A stretch of DNA of 64,000 nucleotides. Origin: Clusia tigrina. Lineage: Eukaryota > Arthropoda > Insecta > Diptera > Clusiidae. A program made the translations under genes and the position numbers. Location of the stretch: NCBI GenBank assembly GCA_920105625.2, contig OV050031.1, forward strand, positions 131,518,514 through 131,582,513, read 5' to 3'. Under the pieces are notes generated by a model. The model did not search any database, was not told the origin of the DNA, and saw only the letters and a list, made by a program, of their open reading frames with translations. Positions 9,327-19,558 of this stretch are shown here, piece after piece. The first letter of the stretch is position 1. Every line of letters starts with the position of its first letter.

Positions 9327-12300
9327 ATGGTTCAAGTTAAGGAGGAGCAAGAGTCTCTCCGGGCGAAAATTTTTGTTTGCGCACTGATTTGGGTAACTGT
9401 GGTGATTCTAGTACTTAGATTAAGTTTCAATAAGACTAGAAAGTATAGGCCAATCGCCGCGTACGTGGTACGAGGATGTATAGTTAAGGTATTAACGGTA
9501 AATTTGAGGGAGTATAGGATTGTAAGGCATAACTGCGGTGCATGGAGGAGAAAATTGGGAGAGTTAGGAAGTAGATACCCGTCCATTTTGGAATCAAAAG
9601 GGCGTTGTTTCGTTGTGAGCAGGATAGGAGATGCTTTTATCGAGATACCCTGCAAGGAGGCAGCTAGTGGAAAGCTAGTGCTTTTGGTAGACTCAGGGGC
9701 GGATACTAGCCTCGTAAAATCTAGTGTTTTACGGAAAGGACTAGTTGTTAACCCAAAATATGTAAGAACGCTTAATGGAGCGTTCGGGGGTTGCATCAGG
9801 ACACTGGGGTCTCTCAGAATAGGGCACAGTGAAGTTAAGGGCATGAGTTTTAGAGTGCACGCAGTCGAATTGGATAGGGAAGGTATCCCGGCCGATGGGA
9901 TAATTGGCCGCGATAATCTCTGGGGCCGCACCATACTGGATGCGCTAGAAAAACAGTTATCATTTTATGATGATAATACGAATAGAATCCTTACTTTTCC
10001 ATTAAAGTCTTGGCAGGAAGGAACCGGGAATAGGGCAAAGAATTGTATAGAGGTAGTGAACGCAAGGTCAACCAGAGTAGTTACTATGCGTGTAAACACG
10101 AAACTTAGGACTCTTGTTTTGCACAAGCAGCAGCTAGCGGACGGCGTATATATGGGAGAGACCATAACGCACGTTAACAAGGGTAAAGTGTACGCTTATG
10201 TACTAAATGCATCAGAAGAGGACTTCTATATGGATATGGATTTTAGGCCTAAGTTCACTAGTTATGATAGTTTTAAGGAACCGAGTTATGGATCGGTTAA
10301 TCAGATTAAGCAGGTAGATATAAGAAAAAGAATGGAGAGAGTGCTAGAATCACTAAAGTTAGACCCAAACGTAAATTCGGAAGAGAAGGCATCAATAGAA
10401 GCCATTTGTGCGTCAGTCCATGACATATTTTTGCTGGAAGGAGACCAGTTAACATATGCACCAGCGGTAGAGCATGAAATACCTACTAGGGTGCATCTAG
10501 CACCAATTAAGCAGAAGCAATACAGATTGCCACAAGCTCACAAAGATGGGGTAAATAGGCAAGTGGAAGGAATGTTAAAGGATAACATTATTTCACCGAG
10601 TATCTCGCCTTGAAATTCACCAATAATTTTGAAACCAAAGAAGGGAGGCGCTCAGGGTCAGAAGAAGTGGAGAATGGTCGTCGATTTTAGGAAATTGAAC
10701 GACGCCACTATCAAGCAAGTGTTCCCAATTCCAAGGATAGAAGAAATTCTGGATCAATTGGGGCATAGTAGATATTTTTATACACTTTATTTAGCGAGTG
10801 GCTACCACCAAGTTCTGGTGGATACCCAAGATAAGCAGAAAACCGCGTTCAGCACGGATTTAGGCCATTATGAGTTTAATAGAATGCCGTTTGGATTAAC
10901 AGGAGCACCGGCTACCTTCCAACGGGTAATGAACCATGTGCTAACAGGCTTACAAGGGTTAGATTGTTTTGTGTATCTGGATGATATTGTAATTTATGGG
11001 AAGAACTTGCAGCAGCATTCGCAACGCTTGTGCAAGGTGCTCCAGAAATTACGAGAACACAATTTGAAATTGAACACGGAGAAGTGTCAATTTTTGCGAA
11101 GAGAGGTGGTTTATTTAGGCCATCGTTGCTCAGAGGTAGGAGCACTGCCTGACCCGCAGAAGGTGGAATGCGTTAGAAATTTAGCGGATCCAAGAAACAG
11201 AAAAGAAGTGCAAGCATTCCTAGGACTAGTGAACTATTATAGAAAGTTCGTGGAAGGACTAGCCGAAATTGTTTTGCCCATTAATAAGTTGCTACGAAAA
11301 GAAGCAAAGTTCGAATGGACAGAGAGATGTCAGCAAGCATTCGAGAGGCTAAAAGAAATAATTAGCTCGCCACCGATTTTGGCATACCCCGACTTTGAGC
11401 AAACTTTTTTGTTGACCACTGATGCTAGCAATGAAGCATTAGGGGCAGTATTGTCACAAGGGGAAGTCGGTAATGACCGACCAATAGCATTCGCAAGCTG
11501 AGCGCTTAGCGACACGGAGAAGAGATACTCCACAATAGAAAAGGAATTTCTAGCCATAGTATGGGCTACGAAGAATTTTAGGGCATATCTGCTAGGACGC
11601 CCATTTAAGATATATACTGATCACCAGCCGTTGAGAGGCATAGCCAATTTGCAAGAGCAAACGTCTAGGCTAGCCAGGTTCAGACACAAATTGTCTGAGT
11701 ATGATTTTGAAATCATATACAAACCTGGGAAAAAGAATCTGAATGCCGATGAACTCAGCAGAGTACCGCAGGCTCAGAAAGTATCAGTAGTGCAAACGAG
11801 GTCCAAAGCACGGTCAGATAAGGAGAAGGCCGAGAGAATGCAAGAGGATAAAGTTGATGCTACAAGAGATGTTAGCAAGACGGGTGAAGATGCCCACGAA
11901 CAAAGAGCCAGCAGTGTGGAATGGCTGGAGGATATAAAGGATATCCAGGCTGTGTTAAAGGGTTTCCATGATTCGCCTCTAGCAGGACACCAGGGATTCT
12001 GGAAAACCCATGACAGAATTAGGCGAGTATACGGTTGGAAAGGTATGCTCAAGGGCACTAAAAAATATATAAAGTATTGTCCAAAATGTCAGGCCAACAA
12101 AAGTTCAAGGCTAACAAAGATGCGAATGGTGTTAACGGACACACCAAAAGAACCATTTGACAAGGTTCATATGGATATTGTAGGTATTTTACCTGAGACT
12201 GTTTCGGGCAATAAATACATATTGACGTTCCAAGACGATTTCTCAAAGTATATGGCGTGCGTGGCTATACCCGATGCTGAAGCAAGTACGGTGGCCAAAG

Positions 12301-12981
12301 CATTCTTTGATGAAATTATAGCACGATACAACATACCTAAGGTTTTGATAACCGACAATGGTTCAAATTTCGTATCAAAACTATTCTCAGAAACGTGTAA
12401 AATGCTGGGAATCAAGAAGCTGCACATAACACCATATCATCCACAGGCGAATGGTTCATTGGAACGTAGTCATCGACCTCTGGCCGAGAACTTGCGCAGT
12501 TTTGCCAAAGAAGACGGCTCGAATTGGGATCAATGGTTAACCACTGCAATGCATGTACACAATAATACGGTACATGTATCAACGAAGCAAACTCCGTTTA
12601 GAACACTCTACGGGTTTGATTTCAACATGCCAGCGAATTTGAAGCGCAAATGTGCGCCTGTATACAATGCTGATGACCCGAATAAAGTGCAAAAGTATCA
12701 GTTACAACGAGCGCACGAATTGGTCAGAGAAAACCAGGATTATGCTAAACGAGTGGCCAGGGAAGCCTATAACAAGGTACTAAAAACAGTAGTTTTTCAT
12801 GTGGGTGATCAAGTACTAATGAAGAATCAGGCTAGGAGAAACAAATTCTCACCTGTGTGGATAGTTCCGTATGTAGTAGCAGAGATCCGAAGCCCAGTTA
12901 CAACAGTCGTAACGTAAAGGGAAAAAATAAAAAGCTACATAATAATTTGTTGAAATTATTCCACATTAAACCACACAACTA
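9327..12981 (+). pseudogene. pol: Gypsy-1 pol (protease, RT, RNase H, integrase) with nonsense mutations
   Basis: ATG 9327. A hydrophobic segment (IWVTVVILVLRL) lies near residue 30, then protease DSGADTS near 9690 and RT. Stops are TGA 10611-10613 (TGG in Gypsy-2) and TGA 11499-11501 (AGA in Gypsy-2), both without a frame change. RT motif A has lost its catalytic Asp: codon 10788-10790 is TAT where Gypsy-2 has GAT. Motif C YLDD is intact near 10975. The RNase H (TTDAS) and integrase (HHCC; D, D and E in MDIVG, ITDNG and GSLERS) look complete. Near 12915 a frameshift removes the C-terminal residues that Gypsy-2 retains. Confidence 0.9.
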
Positions 12982-13433
12982 AAGACATGTGTTAGCAGTG
13001 TTTTACAAGTGTGAACACAAGAATAACAACGTAAACATGTACGTGTGTGTATCAAATAACACACACAGCTCCGATTTTCAAAGTCAAGGCCAGCAGAAGT
13101 GTGCCAATTAAACTCGAGCAAGTAAAGTTGACGTAATAAAAATGTGCTTATTATGCACTACGGCAGAACGAAGCACAGTAGGGAAAAATATATTTTTTAA
13201 ATATTAAATGATAAATATTGCACGTAATTAAAAAGTAAAATAAAAAAGTAAGACAATCATGAGTAAGTAATATAAAACTTAACTTAAAATATACACATAA
13301 TTAAACTGAACGTAGAGTATATACACACATATATACGGCTGTTAGTGAAGTGTGATATAACGCATAAGCAGTAACACTGTTGGTGAAGTGAGTATATACG
13401 TATATATGTGTATAGTATACAGAATGGATGTAC
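12982..13433 (+). other. Gypsy-1 post-pol non-coding stretch
   Basis: AT-rich, with TATATACG-type microrepeats, matching 48732-49160 of Gypsy-2 in order. No coding frame is supported. Confidence 0.6.
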
Positions 13434-13526
13434 TAACGTATATTTTTTCGTAAACTCCGCCGTAATGGAAATGTGAAGAAAGAATAATAAAATAATACTA
13501 TATGCGATAAAAAAAAATTTGCATAG

Positions 13527-13688
13527 AAAGAAAAGAAGGGGTATGGGTTAGGAGCAAGGTCATTCACGGAGGTTGTAGGAGATACAAAGGAGGAAGGAAT
13601 CCTTGAGAGAAGTAGCATTAAAATCGGGGATACTTACGGTGGGCTGAAAAATGTAATAAAGGATAACAAAGGAACTTTTATTTTTTAA
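13527..13688 (+). CDS. Unknown short open frame next to the antisense gene
   Basis: Fifty-three open codons between a TAG and TAA, with no ATG at the head, encoding a stretch around GARSFTEVVGDTKEEG. It lies on the plus strand just past the 3' end of the antisense gene and is also unique to Gypsy-1. It could be an exon tail or chance. I recognise nothing. Confidence 0.2.
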   Translation, partial: KEKKGYGLGARSFTEVVGDTKEEGILERSSIKIGDTYGGLKNVIKDNKGTFIF

Positions 13689-13703
13689 AATTTAGTTTTT
13701 ATT
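13677..13703 (-). terminator. Poly(A) signals of the antisense gene
   Basis: On the minus strand AATAAA occurs at 13703-13698 and again at 13682-13677, 20-45 bases past the TGA of the 130-codon ORF. Confidence 0.55.
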
Positions 13704-13723
13704 TCTATTTTTATTATTAATTT

Positions 13724-14116
13724 TCAGTAGTATTTCAGTACGAGTTTGGGGTTCACAATTGAGAACCCCGGCACTGTGAACTCGTGAATCTTGTGGAGCA
13801 GCACCGACAGGCGCCCTAGCGCCTGCTCAACTTCAGGGTCCTCAGGTCTTACCATAATGGTAAACGCCAACCGCCAGGCCAGTAGGACTTCCATGGGGTA
13901 ATCCCACTGAGTGGACACCTCTTTGAGGCATGTCCGCAGATCCTTCACCAGTTGTTGTTCTGCGTCCCAGGACCTTTCCATTATTTTTTGGATTTCGTGC
14001 TGCTCCAGGGCCTTCGCTGCTTGTTGAATTAGGGGTGACGCCTCTTCCATCAATGTGCGCAACACCTGGGTGTGGTTAAGCGCGCAGCGTCCTAATTTTG
14101 CGTTGGCATTCTGCAT
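13724..14116 (-). CDS. Unrecognised 130-codon gene, antisense within Gypsy-1
   Basis: Intact frame from ATG (14116-14114, context CAACATG, a good insect start) to TGA at 13726-13724. The product is predicted mainly helical and Glu/Gln/Leu-rich (MQNANAKLGRCALNHTQVLR..., ending LVLKYY), with three Trp and two Cys and no signal peptide, membrane segment or metal-binding motif. Codons favour G/C in third position, unlike the surrounding AT-rich DNA. A TATA box, initiator and two AATAAA signals on the same strand frame it as a compact transcription unit of roughly 470 bases. It has no defects, while gag and pol of its host element have many. It may be a captured cellular or viral gene or a fragment of another mobile element. 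I do not recognise the family. Confidence 0.65.
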   Translation of the reverse strand: MQNANAKLGRCALNHTQVLRTLMEEASPLIQQAAKALEQHEIQKIMERSWDAEQQLVKDLRTCLKEVSTQWDYPMEVLLAWRLAFTIMVRPEDPEVEQALGRLSVLLHKIHEFTVPGFSIVNPKLVLKYY

Positions 14117-14140
14117 GTTGATCGTTGTTTCTGCAATTGT

Positions 14141-14178
14141 TTACTGTGAGGAATACGCTACGAAAGCGTGGTTTTATA
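14141..14178 (-). promoter_or_regulatory. TATA box and initiator of the antisense gene
   Basis: Minus strand TATAAAA at 14178-14172, with CTCACAGTAA (initiator-like) at 14150-14141, about 30 bases downstream. That leaves a 5' UTR of roughly 30 bases before the ATG at 14116. The spacing matches arthropod TATA/Inr promoters. Confidence 0.6.
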
Positions 14179-14443
14179 GCACAACGATCAGAATTTACTA
14201 CCGAGATTGTGCTGACACAAGGTAAGGTATTGAGTAATGTGGGTTGTCTGACAAGGCGAATTTACGCAACAAGTGTCGAAATAAAAGAAAAGTGCTGATC
14301 ATTTCGACCCGCGATACAATAATCAGGCCATTCGGTAGTACATGACTGCTGACGATGGTTTTTATCAAAGTTACCCAACTCCCACTTTTCGGTCGCTATA
14401 AGCGGATGATACGTTTAGATATGGATATATATTAACGTATATT

Positions 14444-15344
14444 GGGAAACAAAGAAAAGTAATTATATAGGGTTATGCGTTGGAAAATTGGAAATCTGCA
14501 GAAATTTACATACTACAGTAGACGACATGTAAATATACATATATTTTTTGGGGTTATCACGTAGGAAATTAGCGTATGGAAATTTGGAAAAAATGTATAG
14601 TTAATTGGGAAAATAACGTTAGTAATTAATTCTAGGTAATTTAAAGCGCCTAGAATGTATGTATGTAGCCATATACGAGCTAATTACAGGATGGAAAATA
14701 GAATCGTTAATGGATATATACATACCGGGCTAGTAGTAAAATTCAAATACCCGTATATAGAATAATTGGATGCAATGAAAAATTGAGTCATGCAATGGAC
14801 AATGTTTTCACATAAACGGGTTTATCTTAAATATTCTGGTTTATGTCAGAGGGCAAAAGAATTTGCTCAGAATTGAAAAATTTAAAAAGATATATATATA
14901 TAAAGAAAAGAAAAAATAAATAATAAATTTATCTTTTTTATACTCGCTTATGTAAGATGGGCAACTAGTTTTGCCAAGAATTGATATAGAAAAAATTTTT
15001 TTTTTGGGCGGCATATAATTTGATATAGAAAATATTTGCTATATATGAAACAAATTGTTGTAAAATGTATATATTTGAGAAGGATTTAAAGTTTTAATGC
15101 CGCCAACAATTGTAAGAAAATGTATCATTGTTAATTAATAGTATTTGTAAAGGAAATAGTTTTTGTTAATTGTTTATAGTTTGTTTGTTAAGACGTAGTA
15201 GATAAGCGATATATACATTTAAATCCAATTTACTGTTTACGTTAAGAAAAATATTAAAAATTGAGTGAATATAATAGCTAGTAAGAATAATTAAAACTCG
15301 GCAAGTCCGATACATGATTAAGCGTTTTGTTTTTAGATATTCAG
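14444..15344 (+). other. Gypsy-1 AT-rich segment ending in an env splice-acceptor candidate
   Basis: 14444-14760 parallels 49200-49530 of Gypsy-2; the rest is AT-rich filler. It ends in TTTTTAGATATTCAG (15330-15344), a pyrimidine-rich acceptor. Gypsy-2 has TATATATATTCAG ending at 49840 in the corresponding place. Confidence 0.45.
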
Positions 15345-15431
15345 GCGTTGGTCAACAAACAAGGACATCTGGATGGTTCAGTATGGTGCAGCATGAACCT
15401 GGAAGGGACTTCCTGCAGCGTCGAAGATTGA
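15345..15431 (+). pseudogene. env: Gypsy-1 env remnant
   Basis: After the acceptor, 28 codons are open up to a TGA at 15429-15431, in phase 0 with the seven-codon leader exon at 5585-5605. No surface/transmembrane domains follow, whereas Gypsy-2 keeps over 1 kb of env at 50230-51560. The bulk of env was deleted from this copy. Confidence 0.35.
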
Positions 15432-16668
15432 GTAAGATGTTAACCAGCATCCAGGAGACCAGTAGATGAAATGCAAGAGCAGCGGACAAAAATCTGACTG
15501 AATAAGAAGAAGTGAGAAGACGTGGAAGAAGGGTAATCAGTAAGCCGCAAAATGATAATACGAAATTTGCAACGATGATGAATGAATGAAAACGAAATTA
15601 GAGAGAATTCATTTTTATATGAAAGAGTGAAAGAGCTTTCAACTTCCCATGTGCGAGATGACTATGATTTAAGCTTATAAAAAATGGAGATGGTATCGGC
15701 TGAATACAATAGTCTCTATCTGACAAGTAAAAGTCTAATAATACTTGAGTTTTATTGCATAACTGACGAAATGGCATGAAAAACACTAACATGTACGTGG
15801 TCCGGATAAAAAATCCATCGTGTCTGCCATTATTACATATATCAGTATGTATATTGTATTATCGTCTAGAATGAAGAAGAGATAATTTTAGCCAAAACCC
15901 GAGGTTACTCCGTAATTTCACCGAGAAACGGCTACAATAACAATAACAGTCACAACTACCATCGTTCAATTAGCTTCGCAGAATAATCTCCTGGCGCAAA
16001 AAATCGTTTTAACCACGAAAAGATCGAACATAACATAGCCAAGCTTTATCGGCTAAACTTCGTAACGATTTCTCCAATGAGAAAATATCCATTGTCACTC
16101 ACTAAGCGAATATCGAATATTTATTTAGACTTCGAGTACATCGTACATATACATATTATACATATATACATATACGTACAGAGTACATATTAGACTGCAG
16201 AGTACATCGAGGGACTTCACACCGACAACGACGGTCGTCAAATGGACCAGCGGGTAGCAGAGGGCGCAGTATAATGTAAGGTTTTATGTATAGAATAGAA
16301 TTGTGTTATTGTTTAGATATTTGTATATACGCCAATGAGAAAAGAGTCAATTAAAGACCAAATTATAAAAAGGGAAATATAAAAAAAAATGATACATGAA
16401 AATAAGAAAAAAAAACAAAAACAAAGTTAAAAAAAAATAATAATAAAAAATAACAATATGGAAAAGAAAAGAATAAAAAAGAAAAGAATAAAAACCGTGA
16501 TAGAACCCAAATAAGGCGATTTAAAAAAAAAGATGTAAATAAAAACAAATTATATGTATGTAATATAGAGTTCAATCTATGCACATATTTGTTTGCAGTG
16601 CAAGAAATATATTGTAGAGATTTAATGGAAGTTAGTTGCACTAACTTCTTTTAGAAAGAGGGGAGGGA
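15432..16668 (+). other. Gypsy-1 3' region with polypurine tract
   Basis: No coding sequence is supported. 16200-16390 aligns with 51600-51790 of Gypsy-2. The minus frame 16363-16641 merely reads A-rich DNA. AGAAAGAGGGGAGGGA at 16653-16668 is the polypurine tract that primes plus-strand synthesis; Gypsy-2 has GAAGGAGGGGAGGGA. Confidence 0.7.
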
Positions 16669-17135
16669 TGTTGTGAGTTAGAATCAAGCTACCTATGCGT
16701 AGTTGACTCACAGCACCGGCTCCTATTAAACTCATTAAGAATGCACATATTTTTAGGGTGCAAATATTGTAAATGAGTAGTATTTATGCATTAATTATGA
16801 TGTAAACTTTTAGGGTGTCACAGTTCCGCAGTCAAGCTGACGAGGGGCATTTAGAATGCACCGACGACACTTTTACTTTCAGTAGGTCAGTTGGCTTGAG
16901 CAACTGACACCAAATAACAATTGCGTAACTGGAACACCAGAGAAGTCAAGACGTAGACTGTAATGTTTATTTGTAAATAGTATATAAGAACTAGTATTTT
17001 AAGAATAAAGTTTCTTGTTGTTTTAAACCCAAAATAGTGCAGTGCTTATTTAACAAAGTGGTGTAGGTTTACAGGTTCCCGCGACAGACATTCCAGAGGA
17101 CGTCTCTCGCCGACAAGCAGATAAGGACCCCAACA
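16669..17135 (+). repeat. Gypsy-1 3' LTR
   Basis: 467 bp, TGTTGTGAG to CCCCAACA, about 98% identical to 4974-5453. It is followed by CCTC, the target duplication, and then BEL-1 pol in the frame interrupted at 4973. Confidence 0.92.
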
Positions 17136-19305
17136 CCTCGCCTCATCCAGTTGTTGGAGGGAATTTTTAGGGGCATATGACGACATCTCACAGATTCGTA
17201 TTCCGTGTTGGGTGGGGTCTGCACCGGATGTAGAGATCCAGTTCCATGCGTTTTGCGATACTTCGCAAGCGGCATACGCCGCCGCGCTGTATGTGCGATG
17301 CCAGTGCGGCGATAATGTCACGTCCCACTTATTAGTGGCTAAATCGCGGGTAGCACCTCTTAAGATGTTGTCTTTACCCCGCTTAGAGCTCTGTGGCGCG
17401 GTATTGTTATCCGAGTTGGTAGCGGCACTTCGGACAAGGGTGGGAGTCACCTCCGGCAACTTGTTTTGTTGGACGGATTCGACCATAGTTTTGGCTTGTT
17501 TCCATAAATCCCCGCATACATGGAAAAACTTCGTAGCTAATCGGGTTACCACCATTTCAAGCAAAGTAGGTGTGGAATGCTGGAGACATGTCAAGTCGCC
17601 AGACATTCCAGCTGACCTTGCCAGTCGGGGGGTAACTCCGGCAGCGCTCATTCACAACCATTTTTGGTGGAACGGTCCGGGATGGCTTACGCACGACTCA
17701 AATTCCTGGCCTCAGCCTTCGAAAATCGCTAGCCCGGACGCCCTGGAGGAACAGCGCAACGTTGCTACGCATACAATCCAGGTCAAACAGCATGATGACT
17801 TGATGCTGCGTTTCGCATCGTTGCCGCGAGCACTGCGGGTCGTGTGCTATATCCAGCGCTTTTCTAGATACGCTACGCGAAAGCTACGTGACCACGCCCC
17901 ACCCCCGGGATCGCCTATCACGACTGCAGAGACTGTTGCCGCTACACTTCTCGTAACGACCATAACGCAGCAGATGTACTACCCCGAGGAGTATGGATGC
18001 CTGCAGAACGGGCAAACCATTTCCAATTCGAGTTCTCTGCTCACTTTGAACACCTTCCATCATTCAGATGGGTCGATTCGAGTGAACGGACGCCTAGCGC
18101 ATTCCACTCAGATCCCGTTCTCCGAACGACACCCACAAATTTTGCCGTACCACGGACAGTTTACACGACTGCTCGTTGAGTTCATCCATCAAATCTCGTT
18201 GCATGGGGGAAATCAGCTTATGCTTCGGCTCCTTCGAACTCAATATTGGGCTCCACGCGCAAAGGTTTTAGTCAAGGGTACCATTTTACGGTGTAAAACT
18301 TGCCTGGTAGAAAAGAAACGTAGACTGAGCCAGATCATGGCGCCTTTGCCCCCTGAACGCACCACCCTGTCTCGTCCTTTCGCCACCGCGGGGGTTGAGT
18401 TTGCGGGTCCTTTTGAAATTAAAACGTTTCAAGGGCGGGGGTATAAAATGACAAAAGGCTACGTGTGCATCTTTGTGTGTTTCGCCACCAAGGCCGCCCA
18501 TTTAGAAGCTCCCACGGATTTAACTACCCAGGCCTTTTTAGCCGCCCTGTCTAGATTCATTGGGCGACGGTGGTGTCCGGCTAACATTTATTCCGACAAC
18601 GGAAAGAATTTTGTGGGAGCAGAAAAGATAGTGCGCATGGAGTTCGCACGTGTGATTCGAGAAGCTAAGGATCAGGCAATCACGCAGCATTGGTTTCACC
18701 AATTTAAATGGCATTTTATACCTCCAAACGCTCCCCATATGGGAGGACTGTGGGAAACCGCAGTAAAGAACTTCAAACACCATTTCAAACGAATGGGTCG
18801 GCTGGTCCGGTACACGTATGAGGAGTTGTGGACGGTATTAGACCGCGTCGAGGCATATCTGAACTCTCGACCGATTAGCGCACTCAGTGATGACCCCGAC
18901 GACCTCCAGCCACTTACCCCAGGGCACTTTCTTGTAGGGGGACCACTTCTCGCACCAGCCGTCTCGGAGGAGACCACCCCTTTTCTTTCCATTCTTAATC
19001 GATGGCGTAGGCTTCAAGTTCTCTCCCAACAGTTCTCAGTATGCTGTAAACATGGGTATCTTCTGGAGTGCCAGCGCAGGACAAAGTGGAAGACCATCCA
19101 AGAAAATGCAGCTAACGGAGATCTGGTGGTATTACAGGATGACCACGTTCCACCCAACAAATGGCGATTGGGGAGGATCACTGACGTCCACCCGGACTCA
19201 GACGGTAGAGTGCGAGTCGCGAAAGTGCGGACAGCACGCGGAATCGTTACAAGACCCGTCATCAAGTTGGTTCTACTCCCTCAAGTGGGAGTGCAGGCTG
19301 AGTAA
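17136..19305 (+). pseudogene. pol: BEL-1 pol, 3' half: RNase H and integrase
   Basis: Continues the BEL-1 frame after Gypsy-1, allowing for the duplicated CCTC, and is open to TAA 19303-19305. The RNase H region (FCDTSQAAYAAALY) lies at about 17248. The integrase zinc domain is near 18185-18310 (LHGGN, then CKTCLV). The catalytic core has Asp at 18595 (YSDNGKNF) and Glu at 18754 (GGLWETA). The position normally held by the first catalytic Asp (VDYAGPF in the family) is GAG, Glu, at 18397-18399. The C-terminal domain ends in the KWRLGRI and RPVIKLVLLP blocks. Apart from that residue it looks intact. Confidence 0.9.
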
Positions 19306-19558
19306 TCCCGGCATCCGGTCTTTTGGCCGTTTCTGTAGCTAGTCCCATTCTTCGGAGCCTCTAGTTTGTAGTCTTTCCTTTTTATGTATACCTCCTCATT
19401 TCTTCCAAGGAATCCTTAGTCTTCCTCGTTAAATGGTAGTAGTAGATCTCGCCTGGTTATGCCACGGGATAAAGTTGTAGTACTCTACGTAGTATTGACC
19501 CCGTTACTTCTCCTACTATTAGCGTCCTAACTTTTATTATTAGCCTTCTCGTAAGCCC
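19306..19558 (+). other. Spacer between BEL-1 pol and ORF3
   Basis: 253 bases with stops in all plus frames, T-rich. Nothing was recognised apart from the run-up to the acceptor candidate just downstream. Confidence 0.6.

Larger units (their letters stand above)
13434..14443. mobile_element. About 1-kb insert unique to Gypsy-1, flanked by an 11-bp direct repeat
   Basis: Gypsy-1 and Gypsy-2 run in parallel up to about 13444 and again from about 14433, but the intervening 988 bases are absent from Gypsy-2 (near 49170). TAACGTATATT occurs at 13434-13444 and 14433-14443, as expected for a target duplication, though AT-rich chance is possible. No terminal inverted repeats or reverse transcriptase were seen. 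The insert carries the antisense gene at 13724-14116, and its coding part is much richer in G+C than the surroundings. Confidence 0.55.
4974..17135 (+). mobile_element. Gypsy-1, an errantivirus-like LTR retrotransposon
   Basis: Element bounded by LTRs 4974-5453 and 16669-17135, with the 4-bp target duplication CCTC at 4970-4973 and 17136-17139. Order: LTR, tRNA-Ser-type PBS, leader, small basic ORF, gag, pol (protease-RT-RNase H-integrase), a 1-kb block with an antisense gene, env remnant, polypurine tract, LTR. Gag and pol carry several disabling mutations although the LTRs are about 98% identical. It is the same family as Gypsy-2 (41643-55944). Confidence 0.93.

Noticed and set aside
9332..9934. 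200-codon minus-strand frame in Gypsy-1
   Set aside because: Shadow of pol (protease region). Gypsy-2 does not preserve it.
16363..16641. Phe-rich minus-strand ORF
   Set aside because: Reads an A-rich 3' UTR; low complexity.
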